A DNA stretch of 10,651 bases from JAIEPT01 sp038217425 (GCA_038217425.1 JBBQPM010000222.1:1-10651); one strand, 5' to 3'; counted from the stretch's first letter, positions 1 through 6,299 are shown. The notes: generated by a model not told the origin, from the letters alone. A program made the numbers and translations.

Positions 1-123
1 AAGCCCCGTCCTTACCGCGTGGAGCCAAGAGTGCTAAAGCGGAGAATGAAGGAGTACGCACTGATGAACAAACCTCGAGCCGAACTTCGTAAGCAGCTAT
101 CCCAGCAGAATGTTGCGGCTTAA
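1..123 (+). CDS. IS4-like transposase, C-terminal end only (5' end outside window)
   Basis: Frame 1 is open from the first base to a TAA at 121-123 and gives 40 residues. They are very basic and contain RVEPRVLKRRMKEY followed by MNKPRAELRKQL. From family knowledge, this matches the usual tail of many IS4-type DDE transposases, which end in a run like EPR-x-x-KRR-x-x-Y-x-x-x-x-KPR-x-E-x-R. The catalytic DDE residues would lie upstream of the window, so activity cannot be judged. The stop codon falls inside the 35-bp repeat at 116-150. That is what is expected if the repeat is the right terminal inverted repeat of this insertion sequence. Family assignment rests only on the tail; membership of a related DDE family is possible. 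Confidence 0.6.
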   Translation, partial: KPRPYRVEPRVLKRRMKEYALMNKPRAELRKQLSQQNVAA

Positions 124-150
124 CTTGATGCCATTCGTGCCTGTCCCCTT
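116..150 (+). repeat. 35-bp repeat copy A, probable right end of the transposon
   Basis: This 35-bp stretch ends in GTGCCTGTCCCCTT. It matches the copy at 899-933 at 33 of 35 positions, and is inverted relative to the copy at 687-721. It overlaps the stop codon of the transposase fragment. Read outward from the transposase it has the same polarity as the right arm of the 687-933 element, so all three copies behave like transposon ends with AAGGGGACAGGC outermost. Confidence 0.75.
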
Positions 151-175
151 TATTCGCTCCTTAAGGAGGTTTGCG

Positions 176-598
176 ATGCTTATTGCTTACTGTGTGATTG
201 CACTTTGCTGCGGCAATCAAGAAGCTCAGACTATGCTTATGAGGGAGTTGCAAGGAGAATGGAGGTGCATTGAGGCGACTGAGAATGGCATTAGTAACGA
301 GAGCGGCAAAATATATTGCAGAATCGAAGATGCGTCCATCGTGATATTCGAGGGCGGCAAGAAGATAGTCGAGAAGAACATCAAGTTGCAGGGGGAAGAA
401 CACAAGGCCGATCTTGTCGACCAGTCGAAGCCCGACAGAGTAAACTTTGGGCTATTGAAAGTGGAGGGCAAAGTCCTATGGATTTGTGTTTCTTCGCTAT
501 TTGACGCAAATTCTTCCAATCAGCGTCCGAAAGGGTTTGTTAGTAGACGGGGAGAAGGGGGAGTGATAATGCTGAAATTCGAAAAGAAGATAAAGTAA
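176..598 (+). CDS. small secreted TIGR03067-like protein
   Basis: A 140-residue protein. The start at 176 is chosen because AAGGAGG lies at 163-169, six bases upstream. An in-frame ATG at 110 would put translation inside the transposase tail and the 35-bp repeat and has no such site. The first dozen or so residues are hydrophobic (LIAYCVIALCC), consistent with a short export signal; I see no proper lipobox. The body starts RELQGEWRCIEATENG and ends GGVIMLKFEKK. This resembles the TIGR03067 domain, a beta-rich, lipocalin-like domain of unknown function abundant in planctomycetes, which typically begins LQGTW and ends in a short V-x-L strand. The gene is visibly more AT-rich than the serpin. 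It lies between repeat copies A and B, so acquisition with mobile DNA is possible. Its function is unknown. Confidence 0.7.
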   Translation: MLIAYCVIALCCGNQEAQTMLMRELQGEWRCIEATENGISNESGKIYCRIEDASIVIFEGGKKIVEKNIKLQGEEHKADLVDQSKPDRVNFGLLKVEGKVLWICVSSLFDANSSNQRPKGFVSRRGEGGVIMLKFEKKIK

Positions 599-686
599 GC
601 AATTCTTTGGGCAGTGAATGTGCTAGCGCAGCAGTTGCTCCATGCGCCAAATGCTCTGGTCCCAAAGTGATTCACAAAAAGAAACT

Positions 687-933
687 AAGGGGACAGGCAT
701 GAATGGCATCAAGTTAAGGCGAAACATTCAACCCGTTAAGGTGATATGATTTCGTCAAACTCCCAGGCTTCGACGCCCTGAATTCATGGGAATTGCGAAT
801 CGCAAGAAAACCATGATAGCGTGAGTTCCGCGGGACAGGTAAACCTCGTTATCGTAGCGATTTTCAGGTTCCGTAAAACGTTTTAAGGTGATGACTTACG
901 CCTTAACTTGACGCCATTCGTGCCTGTCCCCTT
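687..933. mobile_element. MITE-like element with 35-bp terminal inverted repeats
   Basis: The left arm (687-721) and right arm (899-933) are inverted copies that match at 33 of 35 positions; both have AAGGGGACAGGC outermost. The 177 bases between them contain no convincing coding frame. Inside each arm is a 10-bp direct repeat, TTAAGGTGAT (736-745 and 883-892), and an imperfect hairpin lies near 842-870. The arms match the repeat at the end of the IS4-like transposase (116-150), so the element looks like a non-autonomous derivative moved by that transposase. I see no clear target-site duplication: the flanks AAACT and TCCGA differ. The exact ends are therefore uncertain, or the insertion is old. 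A REP-type repeat pair is the alternative reading. Confidence 0.65.
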
Positions 934-1302
934 TCCGATACCATGCGGAAATTCTGACGCTGGCAGGGGGGCGCCGCGTTCGTCCAATAGCGTGGCAGGG
1001 TCGTCATTGCAACGTAGCGCCGGCCCCACCGCGTCAGCCGCCTCCTGGGCCAGCGGCAGTGCCGAGGTATCCGCAATGCCCGTGGCTCGCTCGATGACGA
1101 CCTTTTTCTTCTTGGCGTCGATTGCCTGCAACACGGCGAGGCTGGTCCGATTGGGCTGGATGTCGAACAGCGATTTGAGCTGCAAGCGCACCGCCTTTTC
1201 CCAGGCGAGGCGCTGCGCGTCGGGATTGGGCCAAAACAGCGTATAAATGTTGCCACGTAGGTTCTTGAGCTGAACCGCGTTCAGATCGATGAACGCTGCC
1301 AT
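883..1302 (-). CDS. hypothetical protein, 3' end overwritten by the MITE
   Basis: A 139-residue product that I do not recognise. The ATG at 1302 has AAAAGGAG about seven bases upstream, a good ribosome binding site. The N-terminal half (IDLNAVQLKNLRGNIYTLFW onward) looks like a small mixed alpha/beta protein; there is no signal peptide or membrane segment. The last 17 residues, from GKGTGTNG to the TAA at 883-885, are encoded by the right arm and adjoining interior of the MITE-like element. The natural C-terminus has therefore probably been replaced, and the original protein may have been longer. The gene lies 28 bases downstream of the secreted-protein gene 1331-1831 on the same strand, so the two are probably co-transcribed. 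It may be a truncated, non-functional gene. Confidence 0.6.
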   Translation of the reverse strand: MAAFIDLNAVQLKNLRGNIYTLFWPNPDAQRLAWEKAVRLQLKSLFDIQPNRTSLAVLQAIDAKKKKVVIERATGIADTSALPLAQEAADAVGPALRCNDDPATLLDERGAPLPASEFPHGIGKGTGTNGVKLRRKSSP

Positions 1303-1330
1303 GACCCAACTCCTTTTCCGATTCCAACCC

Positions 1331-1831
1331 TTACTTGGTGATCTCGAAGGAACTCAGAATTTTGCCGGACTGGTCTCGCTCGACATATTCCTTTTTGCCG
1401 ACGATCAGGATGTTGTACAGTCCGTCCCCCGCGGAGATGATGCGGATGCGCGCCAGACCTTTGCCGGTAACCTCGGCCAGGATCTCTCGGCCCGGATACT
1501 TCCCCTGCAGCATGAGCTTGGTTTCTTTCTGCACCTTGGCGCCGAGGTTCTTGAGCATGCCGTCGCGGGTGCTATCGAGCATCTGATCCATGTTCGCTTC
1601 AGTCGGCGCGGCCGGCAGCTTGGTGTAAGAAACGAAGGCGGCGCCTTCTGGGCTTTCCGCGATCTGCATCTTCAGCTCCATATTCATCGGCAGCTTTTGA
1701 TTCATCGCCCGCGCGTTGGGCGGGAACAGCAGTTTGTAGTTTCCCTCGGCCGAGGAAAACTCCTTGAGTTCCTGGGCCTGCATCCCAGCGGGGAAAAGCA
1801 GCAGCAGGGCGAACAGCGCGGTGCGAGTCAT
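1331..1831 (-). CDS. secreted protein of unknown function
   Basis: A 166-residue protein with a clear type I signal peptide: positive TR, the hydrophobic run ALFALLLLFPAG, and probable cleavage after MQA at about residue 19. A GGAGAG ribosome binding site precedes the ATG. The mature part begins with an EFSSAEGNYKLLFP segment, continues through a polar alpha/beta region, and ends ILSSFEITK. The overall style, with an early 'F-P' strand and a late '(F/L)-x-S-F-x-I' strand, is that of small periplasmic proteins related to the DcrB/PsbP-like fold. I recognise this only by pattern, so I give no function. It is the first gene of a probable two-gene minus-strand operon and is divergent from the serpin gene. 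Confidence 0.7.
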   Translation of the reverse strand: MTRTALFALLLLFPAGMQAQELKEFSSAEGNYKLLFPPNARAMNQKLPMNMELKMQIAESPEGAAFVSYTKLPAAPTEANMDQMLDSTRDGMLKNLGAKVQKETKLMLQGKYPGREILAEVTGKGLARIRIISAGDGLYNILIVGKKEYVERDQSGKILSSFEITK

Positions 1832-1967
1832 GGTCTCTCCAGTAATGAAAGAAAAGCGTCGGAAGCAAGGCGTAAGATCTCTCGACTAAAGTCTTGTCGC
1901 GCCCAAACGGAGTCACGTCTATATTATAAAGGGAAACCACCTCAATCCGTCTCGAAAAGGAGCTGCG
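1832..1967. promoter_or_regulatory. divergent intergenic region with possible serpin promoter
   Basis: These 136 bases separate two divergent genes, so each needs a promoter here. An AT-rich run at 1920-1930 (TATATTATAAA) stands out from the GC-rich surroundings and could provide a -10 element for the serpin. A TTGTCG at 1894-1899 is the nearest -35-like match, but the spacing of about 20 bases is longer than ideal. Just before the serpin start is AAAAGGAG, a strong ribosome binding site. The promoter assignment is by eye only. Confidence 0.3.
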
Positions 1968-3509
1968 ATGCGGACACTATCTAGCGCCTTCCTCCTGTTC
2001 GCCGGTCTCGGCGCCGCGGTTGCCGAGCAACCCAAGGCCGTCGTCAAAAACCCGGTCGTCGAGGCGTCCAACGCCTTTGCCTGCGACCTCTTCAAAAAAC
2101 TCGACGAATCCCAGCGCGGCAAGAATCTATTCTTTTCACCCTACTCCATCAGCAGCGCCCTGGCCATGACCCTCGAAGGCGCCCGCGGCGACACCGCGCT
2201 GGAAATGGGCAAAGCCCTACGCCTGCCCCAAGAACTTCTTCGTAAGAACTCGGAACCGGGCGGTTCGCCGTGGATGACCGGGCCGTACAATCTCGGCTTC
2301 GGCGACTTCGAGCGCCAAATCTCCCGCAACGCCGACCCCGCCAAGACGAACGAAATTCGCGCCAAACTCGCGGAGCTGCGCAAGGCCCTCGCCGAGGCCA
2401 ATCTCGCCCTCGTCAAAATGCAAAAAGAGGGCAAGTTCGGCGAACTGAACGCCAAGTCTCAGCACGCTCAGAAGCTGGCGCAGTCGATCAATCTCCTCGC
2501 CAAGGACGTCGATCAGTACGAACTCAAGGTCGCCAACGCTCTCTTCGGCGAAAAGACGTATCCCTTCAAAAAGGACTACGTCGATGCCGTCGAAAAGTAC
2601 TTCGGCAGCGGCCACGTTCGCGCCGCCGACTTTCGCGACAACTACGCTGCCGAGCGTCTGGCCATCAACCGCTGGATCGAGCAACAGACCAACGACCGCA
2701 TCAAGGACCTGATTCCCGAATTGCCGCCTAATGTGGCACGTCTGGTGAAGCTGGTGCTCGTCAACGCGATCTACTTCAAGGGCGAATGGTCGATTCCGTT
2801 CGAAGAACGGTCGACTTTGAACGAGGACTTTTTCCGCGCCGACGGCGGCAAATCCGTCGTCAAGATGATGCACGGCTACAACGGCGAAGCCCGCTACGCT
2901 GCCTTCAACGGCGACGGGTCGATCTTCAATACGCCGCTCGCGATCCCGTTCGGCGCCGAGGGCAAGACGGAAAAGTATCCCGGCAAGGACGGGTTCCACA
3001 TCGCGGAGATGCCGGTCAAGGGAGGTCGCCTGTCCATGGTCGTCCTCGCACCGCTGAAGGCCGATGGCCTGGGCGCCGTCGAAGCGAAACTCACCGGCGC
3101 GGAGCTTTCGAATTGGCTCGCCAAACTGCAACGGCGGACGGTGCAGATCGCGCTGCCGCGATTCAAGATGGAGACCGATTACGATCTGATCCCGGCGCTG
3201 AAGGGGCTCGGCATGAACCAGGCGTTCGACGAGCGGATCGCCGACTTCAGCGCGATGACGACGTCGACGAACCCCGACGATCGGCTCTCCATCGGCAAGG
3301 TGCTGCACAAGGCCTTCGTCGAGGTCAACGAGAAGGGCGCCGAGGCCGCGGCGGCGACCGCGGTGATGATGATGGTGCCGTTCTCGGCGGTGCCGGCGGC
3401 CGCGCCTTTCGTGCCCGAGTTCCGCGCCGATCGGCCGTTCCTTTTCGTCATCCGCGACGTCGAGACCGGCATGATCCTTTTCCTGGGACGCATGACGAAC
3501 CCGGGATGA
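1968..3509 (+). CDS. secreted serpin (inhibitory type) with helical insertion
   Basis: A 513-residue serine-protease-inhibitor family protein; most serpins have 370-420 residues. Residues 1-19 form a signal peptide (cleavage near AVA|EQ), so it should act outside the cytoplasm. Visible serpin hallmarks are NLFFSPYSISSALAMTLEGA (53-72), YELKVANALF (184-193), LVNAIYFKGEW (264-274), the hinge EKGAEAAAATA (455-465) and the C-terminal DRPFLFVIRD (488-497). The small-residue hinge (P15 Gly, P12-P9 all Ala) is typical of serpins that trap proteases by loop insertion. P1 cannot be fixed, because the reactive loop is about eight residues longer than in alpha-1-antitrypsin and carries MMMVPFSAV. Residues about 88-183 are an unusual, largely helical charged insertion in the helix D region; a second, shorter insertion lies near 315-340. 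The ATG follows AAAAGGAG. The target protease is unknown. Confidence 0.93.
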   Translation: MRTLSSAFLLFAGLGAAVAEQPKAVVKNPVVEASNAFACDLFKKLDESQRGKNLFFSPYSISSALAMTLEGARGDTALEMGKALRLPQELLRKNSEPGGSPWMTGPYNLGFGDFERQISRNADPAKTNEIRAKLAELRKALAEANLALVKMQKEGKFGELNAKSQHAQKLAQSINLLAKDVDQYELKVANALFGEKTYPFKKDYVDAVEKYFGSGHVRAADFRDNYAAERLAINRWIEQQTNDRIKDLIPELPPNVARLVKLVLVNAIYFKGEWSIPFEERSTLNEDFFRADGGKSVVKMMHGYNGEARYAAFNGDGSIFNTPLAIPFGAEGKTEKYPGKDGFHIAEMPVKGGRLSMVVLAPLKADGLGAVEAKLTGAELSNWLAKLQRRTVQIALPRFKMETDYDLIPALKGLGMNQAFDERIADFSAMTTSTNPDDRLSIGKVLHKAFVEVNEKGAEAAAATAVMMMVPFSAVPAAAPFVPEFRADRPFLFVIRDVETGMILFLGRMTNPG

Positions 3510-3657
3510 GCCGGCGACCGGTCGGGCGTATCCCTTCCGCGCTCGCATACTCGATCATAGGATGATCTCCACAACGCCTTTGGATCGATTCTCTCGATCC
3601 GTCGCAAACTGTTCGATTCCCCAAGCTTCGAAATCCGCGACATCGGCCGCGACGATC

Positions 3658-3683
3658 ATACCTCACGCAGTCAAGAATGACGC
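3658..3683 (+). repeat. 26-bp dispersed repeat, copy 1
   Basis: This stretch begins ATACCTCACGC and contains CAAGAATGA. It matches 10515-10540 at 23 of 26 positions in the same orientation, nearly 7 kb apart. Neither copy lies in a gene. It abuts the hairpin cluster at 3683-3838. The function is unknown. Confidence 0.6.
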
Positions 3684-3838
3684 TCTCGTTCCCGGGCTCT
3701 GCCCGGGAACGCACTGCATTCGAGGCTCTGCCTCGCAGATCAGTATCCTGCGCAAACGATGTAATTTCCAGCCAGCACGCAAAAGATGAGGCAGAGCCTC
3801 CGGGCAGTGCGTTCCCGGGCGGAGCCCGGGAACGAGAG
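3683..3838. repeat. long inverted repeat with two perfect GC-rich hairpins between convergent genes
   Basis: Arm 1 (3683-3734) and arm 2 (3788-3838) are reverse complements, with a few substitutions and one gap. Each arm contains its own perfect hairpin: an 11-bp stem CGTTCCCGGGC with a three-base loop (TCT at 3687-3711, GGA at 3810-3834). Each arm also carries a second, shorter GAGGC...GCCTC motif. The cluster fills the gap between the serpin (ending 3509) and the convergent DUF3592 gene (ending 3885). RNA from either strand would fold strongly, so a bidirectional terminator or transcript-stabilising role is plausible. There is no U-run, so classical intrinsic termination is uncertain. The rest of 3510-3884 holds nothing I can call a gene. 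Confidence 0.75.
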
Positions 3839-3884
3839 GAGCATTGTTCCCCGCTCGCAGTATAGTTGCAAAAAGGACTCAACT

Positions 3885-4370
3885 TCAGATCAGGTTGAAT
3901 GCCGGAATCGCGATGCTCAACGCGGCGATGACCACGCCAATCAAAATGTAAGTGACGGCCCAAAAATAGAGCCAGCGGACGCCGACGGTCCCCGGTTCCA
4001 GCAAGCCGTTGCGGGGGTCGAGCGGATCGTAAGTGACTGCGACGTCGCTACCGACCGGGTATTTCGCAACGATCGCTTGAGCCGTTTTTTGGAGACTCCG
4101 CAGATCGCGATACGCGATGGCCGTACCCGCGTAGGCGGCCCCCTCGACCGCATACGTGTAGGCGACTACGGGCAAGTAATATCCGGTCGGCGGGTCGCCC
4201 CCTTCGTCGACGAATTGCACGGCGCTCGCGGTGACCTGTCCCGGCGCCGTCGGCCACTGCATGCTCGCGCGCCCCAGCTTCATGCTGCGGCGCCCTGCGA
4301 GTAGCAGGCGTATGCCATAGTAAATCATCACGGCGGCCAAGGCCATCAATAGAAACGCAGGGACAAGCAT
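3885..4370 (-). CDS. DUF3592 family membrane protein
   Basis: A 161-residue protein with two membrane segments, about residues 4-24 and 132-156, flanking a soluble beta-rich domain. The soluble part has the DUF3592 pattern: QWPTAPGQVTASAV (38-51), YYLPVVAYTYAVEGAAYAG (64-82), YPVGSDVAVTYDPLDP (104-119) and GLLEPG (122-127). In this family the domain sits on one side of the membrane between two helices; no biochemical role is established to my knowledge. The start at 4370 gives a complete first helix, but no strong Shine-Dalgarno is visible upstream, only GGGG at a long distance. It is transcribed away from the nested palindrome and may or may not be read through from the sigma-factor operon. 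Confidence 0.85.
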   Translation of the reverse strand: MLVPAFLLMALAAVMIYYGIRLLLAGRRSMKLGRASMQWPTAPGQVTASAVQFVDEGGDPPTGYYLPVVAYTYAVEGAAYAGTAIAYRDLRSLQKTAQAIVAKYPVGSDVAVTYDPLDPRNGLLEPGTVGVRWLYFWAVTYILIGVVIAALSIAIPAFNLI

Positions 4371-4460
4371 CAGCGAACCCCAGTGATTACGTTGCTCAAG
4401 TTCCTACTTGGACAGCGTCATTTCTTAAGGCGGGCAATGACGACGGGAGTAATTCTCTTC

Positions 4461-4642
4461 GGCCTGTAAGGCCGTCTCCTATAGCCCAGGCCGTGAGGCC
4501 TGGGTACGCTGATGTCTTTAGTCGGCCCCGTAAGGGCCGCTCGACAGACGCATGCGGTCGAGCGGCCCTTTCAGGGCCGATCTAAGCATTAAATCCTACC
4601 CAGGCCTCATGGCCTGGGCTATAAGAGTCGGCCCTTCAGGCC
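4461..4642. repeat. nested palindrome of about 180 bp (three pairs of arms)
   Basis: Three concentric pairs of inverted arms share a centre near 4551. The outer pair is GGCCTGTAAGGCC (4461-4473) with GGCCCTTCAGGCC (4630-4642). The middle pair is TATAGCCCAGGCC... (4480-4506) with its near-complement at 4597-4623. The inner pair is CGGCCCCGTAAGGGCCGCTC (within 4521-4545) with 4557-4579. Each arm is also a small GGCC-type palindrome, so many alternative hairpins are possible. It fills most of the 357-base gap between the DUF3592 start and the anti-sigma stop. I see no gene in that gap. Confidence 0.8.
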
Positions 4643-4727
4643 AAAATACAGGACGCTCCATTTAAAGCCACGAACCTCGACACAGTCAAAATCAACCTCG
4701 CCAATTGTGAAAACCGGCGATGTCCGA

Positions 4728-5123
4728 CTACTTCGCCTGCTTGCGGACCACGTCGCGCGTCAATTTCTGACGGCGTGCTTGGCCCTCCGCGCCCTCCTGC
4801 ACGATCAGATCGTCCAGGTTTGCCTGGCACATCGTGCAGCCGACGATTTCCAGGTGCACGCGGATGTATTTCATCTCGCCGTCGTCCAGGATGCCGCGAT
4901 GGTATTGCATCAGTTTCGAACGATCCAAACAGGTGAGATGGTACTGACGCCAGACGGCGCCCACCGAACCGTCGTCGCTTGTTTCCTCTTCGCAAAACGT
5001 CTCGAAGCGTTGGCGAAACTCCGCGTCCTCGATCAACCGACGTTCGAAGCGTGCGGCGTCCGCGGGCGGCATGCGGTCTTGCCGATACGCCCACAACGAT
5101 TCACGCGTGAACTCGTCCGCCAT
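4728..5123 (-). CDS. soluble zinc-binding anti-sigma-like protein, partner of the ECF sigma factor
   Basis: A 131-residue protein. Start 5123 (MADEFTRESL) is chosen because it lies four bases past the sigma-factor stop, with GGA in the junction. An in-frame ATG at 5159 would overlap the sigma gene by 32 bases. The N-terminal half is helical and acidic. Residues 62-106 hold a pattern I associate with planctomycete proteins encoded beside ECF sigma factors: L-x-x-Y-H-x-G-x-L-D, then VHLEIVGCTMCQANLDDL. H90, C96 and C99 could bind zinc. The classical ZAS motif is H-x3-C-x2-C; here the first spacing is five. No membrane helix is visible, so any sigma regulation would be cytoplasmic. The tight spacing implies translational coupling. 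Function is inferred from context plus the C-x-x-C motif. Confidence 0.72.
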   Translation of the reverse strand: MADEFTRESLWAYRQDRMPPADAARFERRLIEDAEFRQRFETFCEEETSDDGSVGAVWRQYHLTCLDRSKLMQYHRGILDDGEMKYIRVHLEIVGCTMCQANLDDLIVQEGAEGQARRQKLTRDVVRKQAK

Positions 5124-5127
5124 CGCA

Positions 5128-5757
5128 CTATTCCTGCACGCGAAGTTCGGGAAACACATCCGCCGACAATCCCCCGGCGCCCAGACGTTTTTGCAAATCC
5201 TTGACCCCCGCGAACCGATGATTCGCGATTTGCATCTCCGTGAGGCCCAGCGCCTGGGCCGCCTCCAGATTGCGCATGCCCTTCACCCAGAGCAACTCGA
5301 GCACCGCCAGGCGTTCGAACTTTTCACTATCCTTTAGATCGCGGATCGCCTCGCTCAGATGCCGACGGAGCGCCTCGACTTCCAATCGGCCACGCTCCTT
5401 GCCGCGGACGTTACTGGACGGCGTGCGCTGAAGGGCCGGCCTACCGTCCAGCAACCCGACGTCGCCGGAACCTTCCGGCACGAGTCGGTCGCGTCCTTGC
5501 CGGCGAAAGAGGTCCATCAGCTTGTTGTGGGCGATACGAAATAGGTACGACTGAAAGGTGCGCCGGGGGTCGTAGTTCCGCAGATTCAGGCCGATAAACG
5601 TTTCCTGAACGAGGTCGTCGATGTCCGTGCCGGACGGCAGACGGCGCTTGAAGTAGGCGCGGACTCGGCCTTCGTAAAGGTCGATGAGCCGGGTCCAGTT
5701 GTCGCCCCAATCGCGACCTGCCAGCAGGTCGCGCACGATGGTGTCGGCGTCGTTCAT
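5128..5757 (-). CDS. ECF-type sigma-70 family RNA polymerase sigma factor
   Basis: A 209-residue sigma factor made of regions 2 and 4 only. Region 2 (about residues 23-88) contains RLIDLYEGRVRAYFKRRL, DIDDLVQETFIGL and FQSYLFRIAHNKLMDLFRR, the core-binding and -10-recognition part. A charged linker (about 89-145) follows. Region 4 (about 147-192) holds the helix-turn-helix GMRNLEAAQALGLTEMQIAN, predicted to read the -35 element. The extra C-terminal tail (GGLSADVFPELRVQE) is short. The ATG is preceded by GTGAGAG, a plausible ribosome binding site. It is the first gene of a two-gene operon with the anti-sigma-like protein and is divergent from an RsbW-like gene. The genes it controls cannot be told from this window. 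Confidence 0.92.
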   Translation of the reverse strand: MNDADTIVRDLLAGRDWGDNWTRLIDLYEGRVRAYFKRRLPSGTDIDDLVQETFIGLNLRNYDPRRTFQSYLFRIAHNKLMDLFRRQGRDRLVPEGSGDVGLLDGRPALQRTPSSNVRGKERGRLEVEALRRHLSEAIRDLKDSEKFERLAVLELLWVKGMRNLEAAQALGLTEMQIANHRFAGVKDLQKRLGAGGLSADVFPELRVQE

Positions 5758-5863
5758 GCTCTCACGCTAAACGATCGGGCCGCGTCTGGCAAGGAGACGT
5801 AGCGGAGTGGCAGGCTTTGCGATATATCTAACAAGGAATATCGGTTTCCGGGGAGCCCCTTGT

Positions 5864-6295
5864 ATGATCACCTCGCTTGGGGAATTGCAGGTTGTGGAAA
5901 TCCACACCTTCGCCGACATGCAGAAAGCCATCGGCAAGATTCTCGCCGAGATGAAGGCGCTGGGCTTCGCCGAGCACGACGGGTTCGGCGTGCGCCTCAG
6001 CCTCGAAGAGGCGATCGTCAACTCCATTCGCCACGGGCACCGAGGCGATATGCGTAAGCCGATTCGACTACGCTATTTCGTCACCGAACCGCAAATCATC
6101 ATCGAGATCCAGGACCAGGGCCGAGGCTTCGACCCCGATATTCTGCCCAATCCCACGACGGGCGAACGTCGGGAATGCCCCGGCGGCCGAGGCGTGTTCT
6201 TGTACCGCCATTACATGAGCTGGGTGGCGTTCAACGAGACCGGCAACTGCGTCACCTTCTGCAAGAAGAGTACCGGGAACAAGGCAAGCGTCTAA
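5864..6295 (+). CDS. RsbW-like HATPase (anti-sigma regulatory / serine kinase family)
   Basis: A 143-residue single-domain GHKL ATPase. The N box is SLEEAIVNSIRHG (46-58, Glu48/49 and Asn53). The G1 box is DQGRGFDPD (84-92). The G2 box is GGRGVFLYRHYM (107-118). These are the ATP-binding motifs of RsbW/SpoIIAB-type anti-sigma kinases, which in other bacteria bind a sigma factor or phosphorylate an anti-anti-sigma STAS protein. Start 5864 is preferred because GGGGAG sits eight bases upstream. A GTG at 5807 with AAGGAG ten bases upstream would add 19 residues and cannot be excluded. No STAS or phosphatase gene is nearby. It is divergent from the ECF sigma gene, but RsbW proteins normally act on SigB/SigF-type factors, so a direct link to that ECF sigma is only a guess. 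The C-terminus abuts IS21 debris. Confidence 0.88.
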   Translation: MITSLGELQVVEIHTFADMQKAIGKILAEMKALGFAEHDGFGVRLSLEEAIVNSIRHGHRGDMRKPIRLRYFVTEPQIIIEIQDQGRGFDPDILPNPTTGERRECPGGRGVFLYRHYMSWVAFNETGNCVTFCKKSTGNKASV

Positions 6296-6299
6296 AGCT

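Noticed and set aside
600..686. Frame containing CAKCSGPKVIHKKKLRG, resembling a CxxC zinc-knuckle tail
   Set aside because: No start codon or ribosome binding site, and it runs into the MITE arm. At most it is a remnant of a lost gene.
1289..1984. 231-codon plus-strand frame over the secreted-protein gene
   Set aside because: It is antisense to a gene with a signal peptide and ribosome binding site, and its composition shows no protein-like pattern.
2217..3548. 443-codon open frame antisense to the serpin
   Set aside because: It is a GC-rich shadow of the serpin's third-position bias, with long Arg/Asp/His-rich runs and no recognisable motif; the plus-strand serpin motifs are unmistakable.
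687..4642. Repeated palindromes considered as a CRISPR array
   Set aside because: The repeats are inverted, differ in sequence and lack regular unique spacers; no cas gene is present.
5359..5544. Plus-strand frames over the sigma factor gene
   Set aside because: They are antisense shadows; the minus strand carries clear sigma region 2 and 4 sequences.
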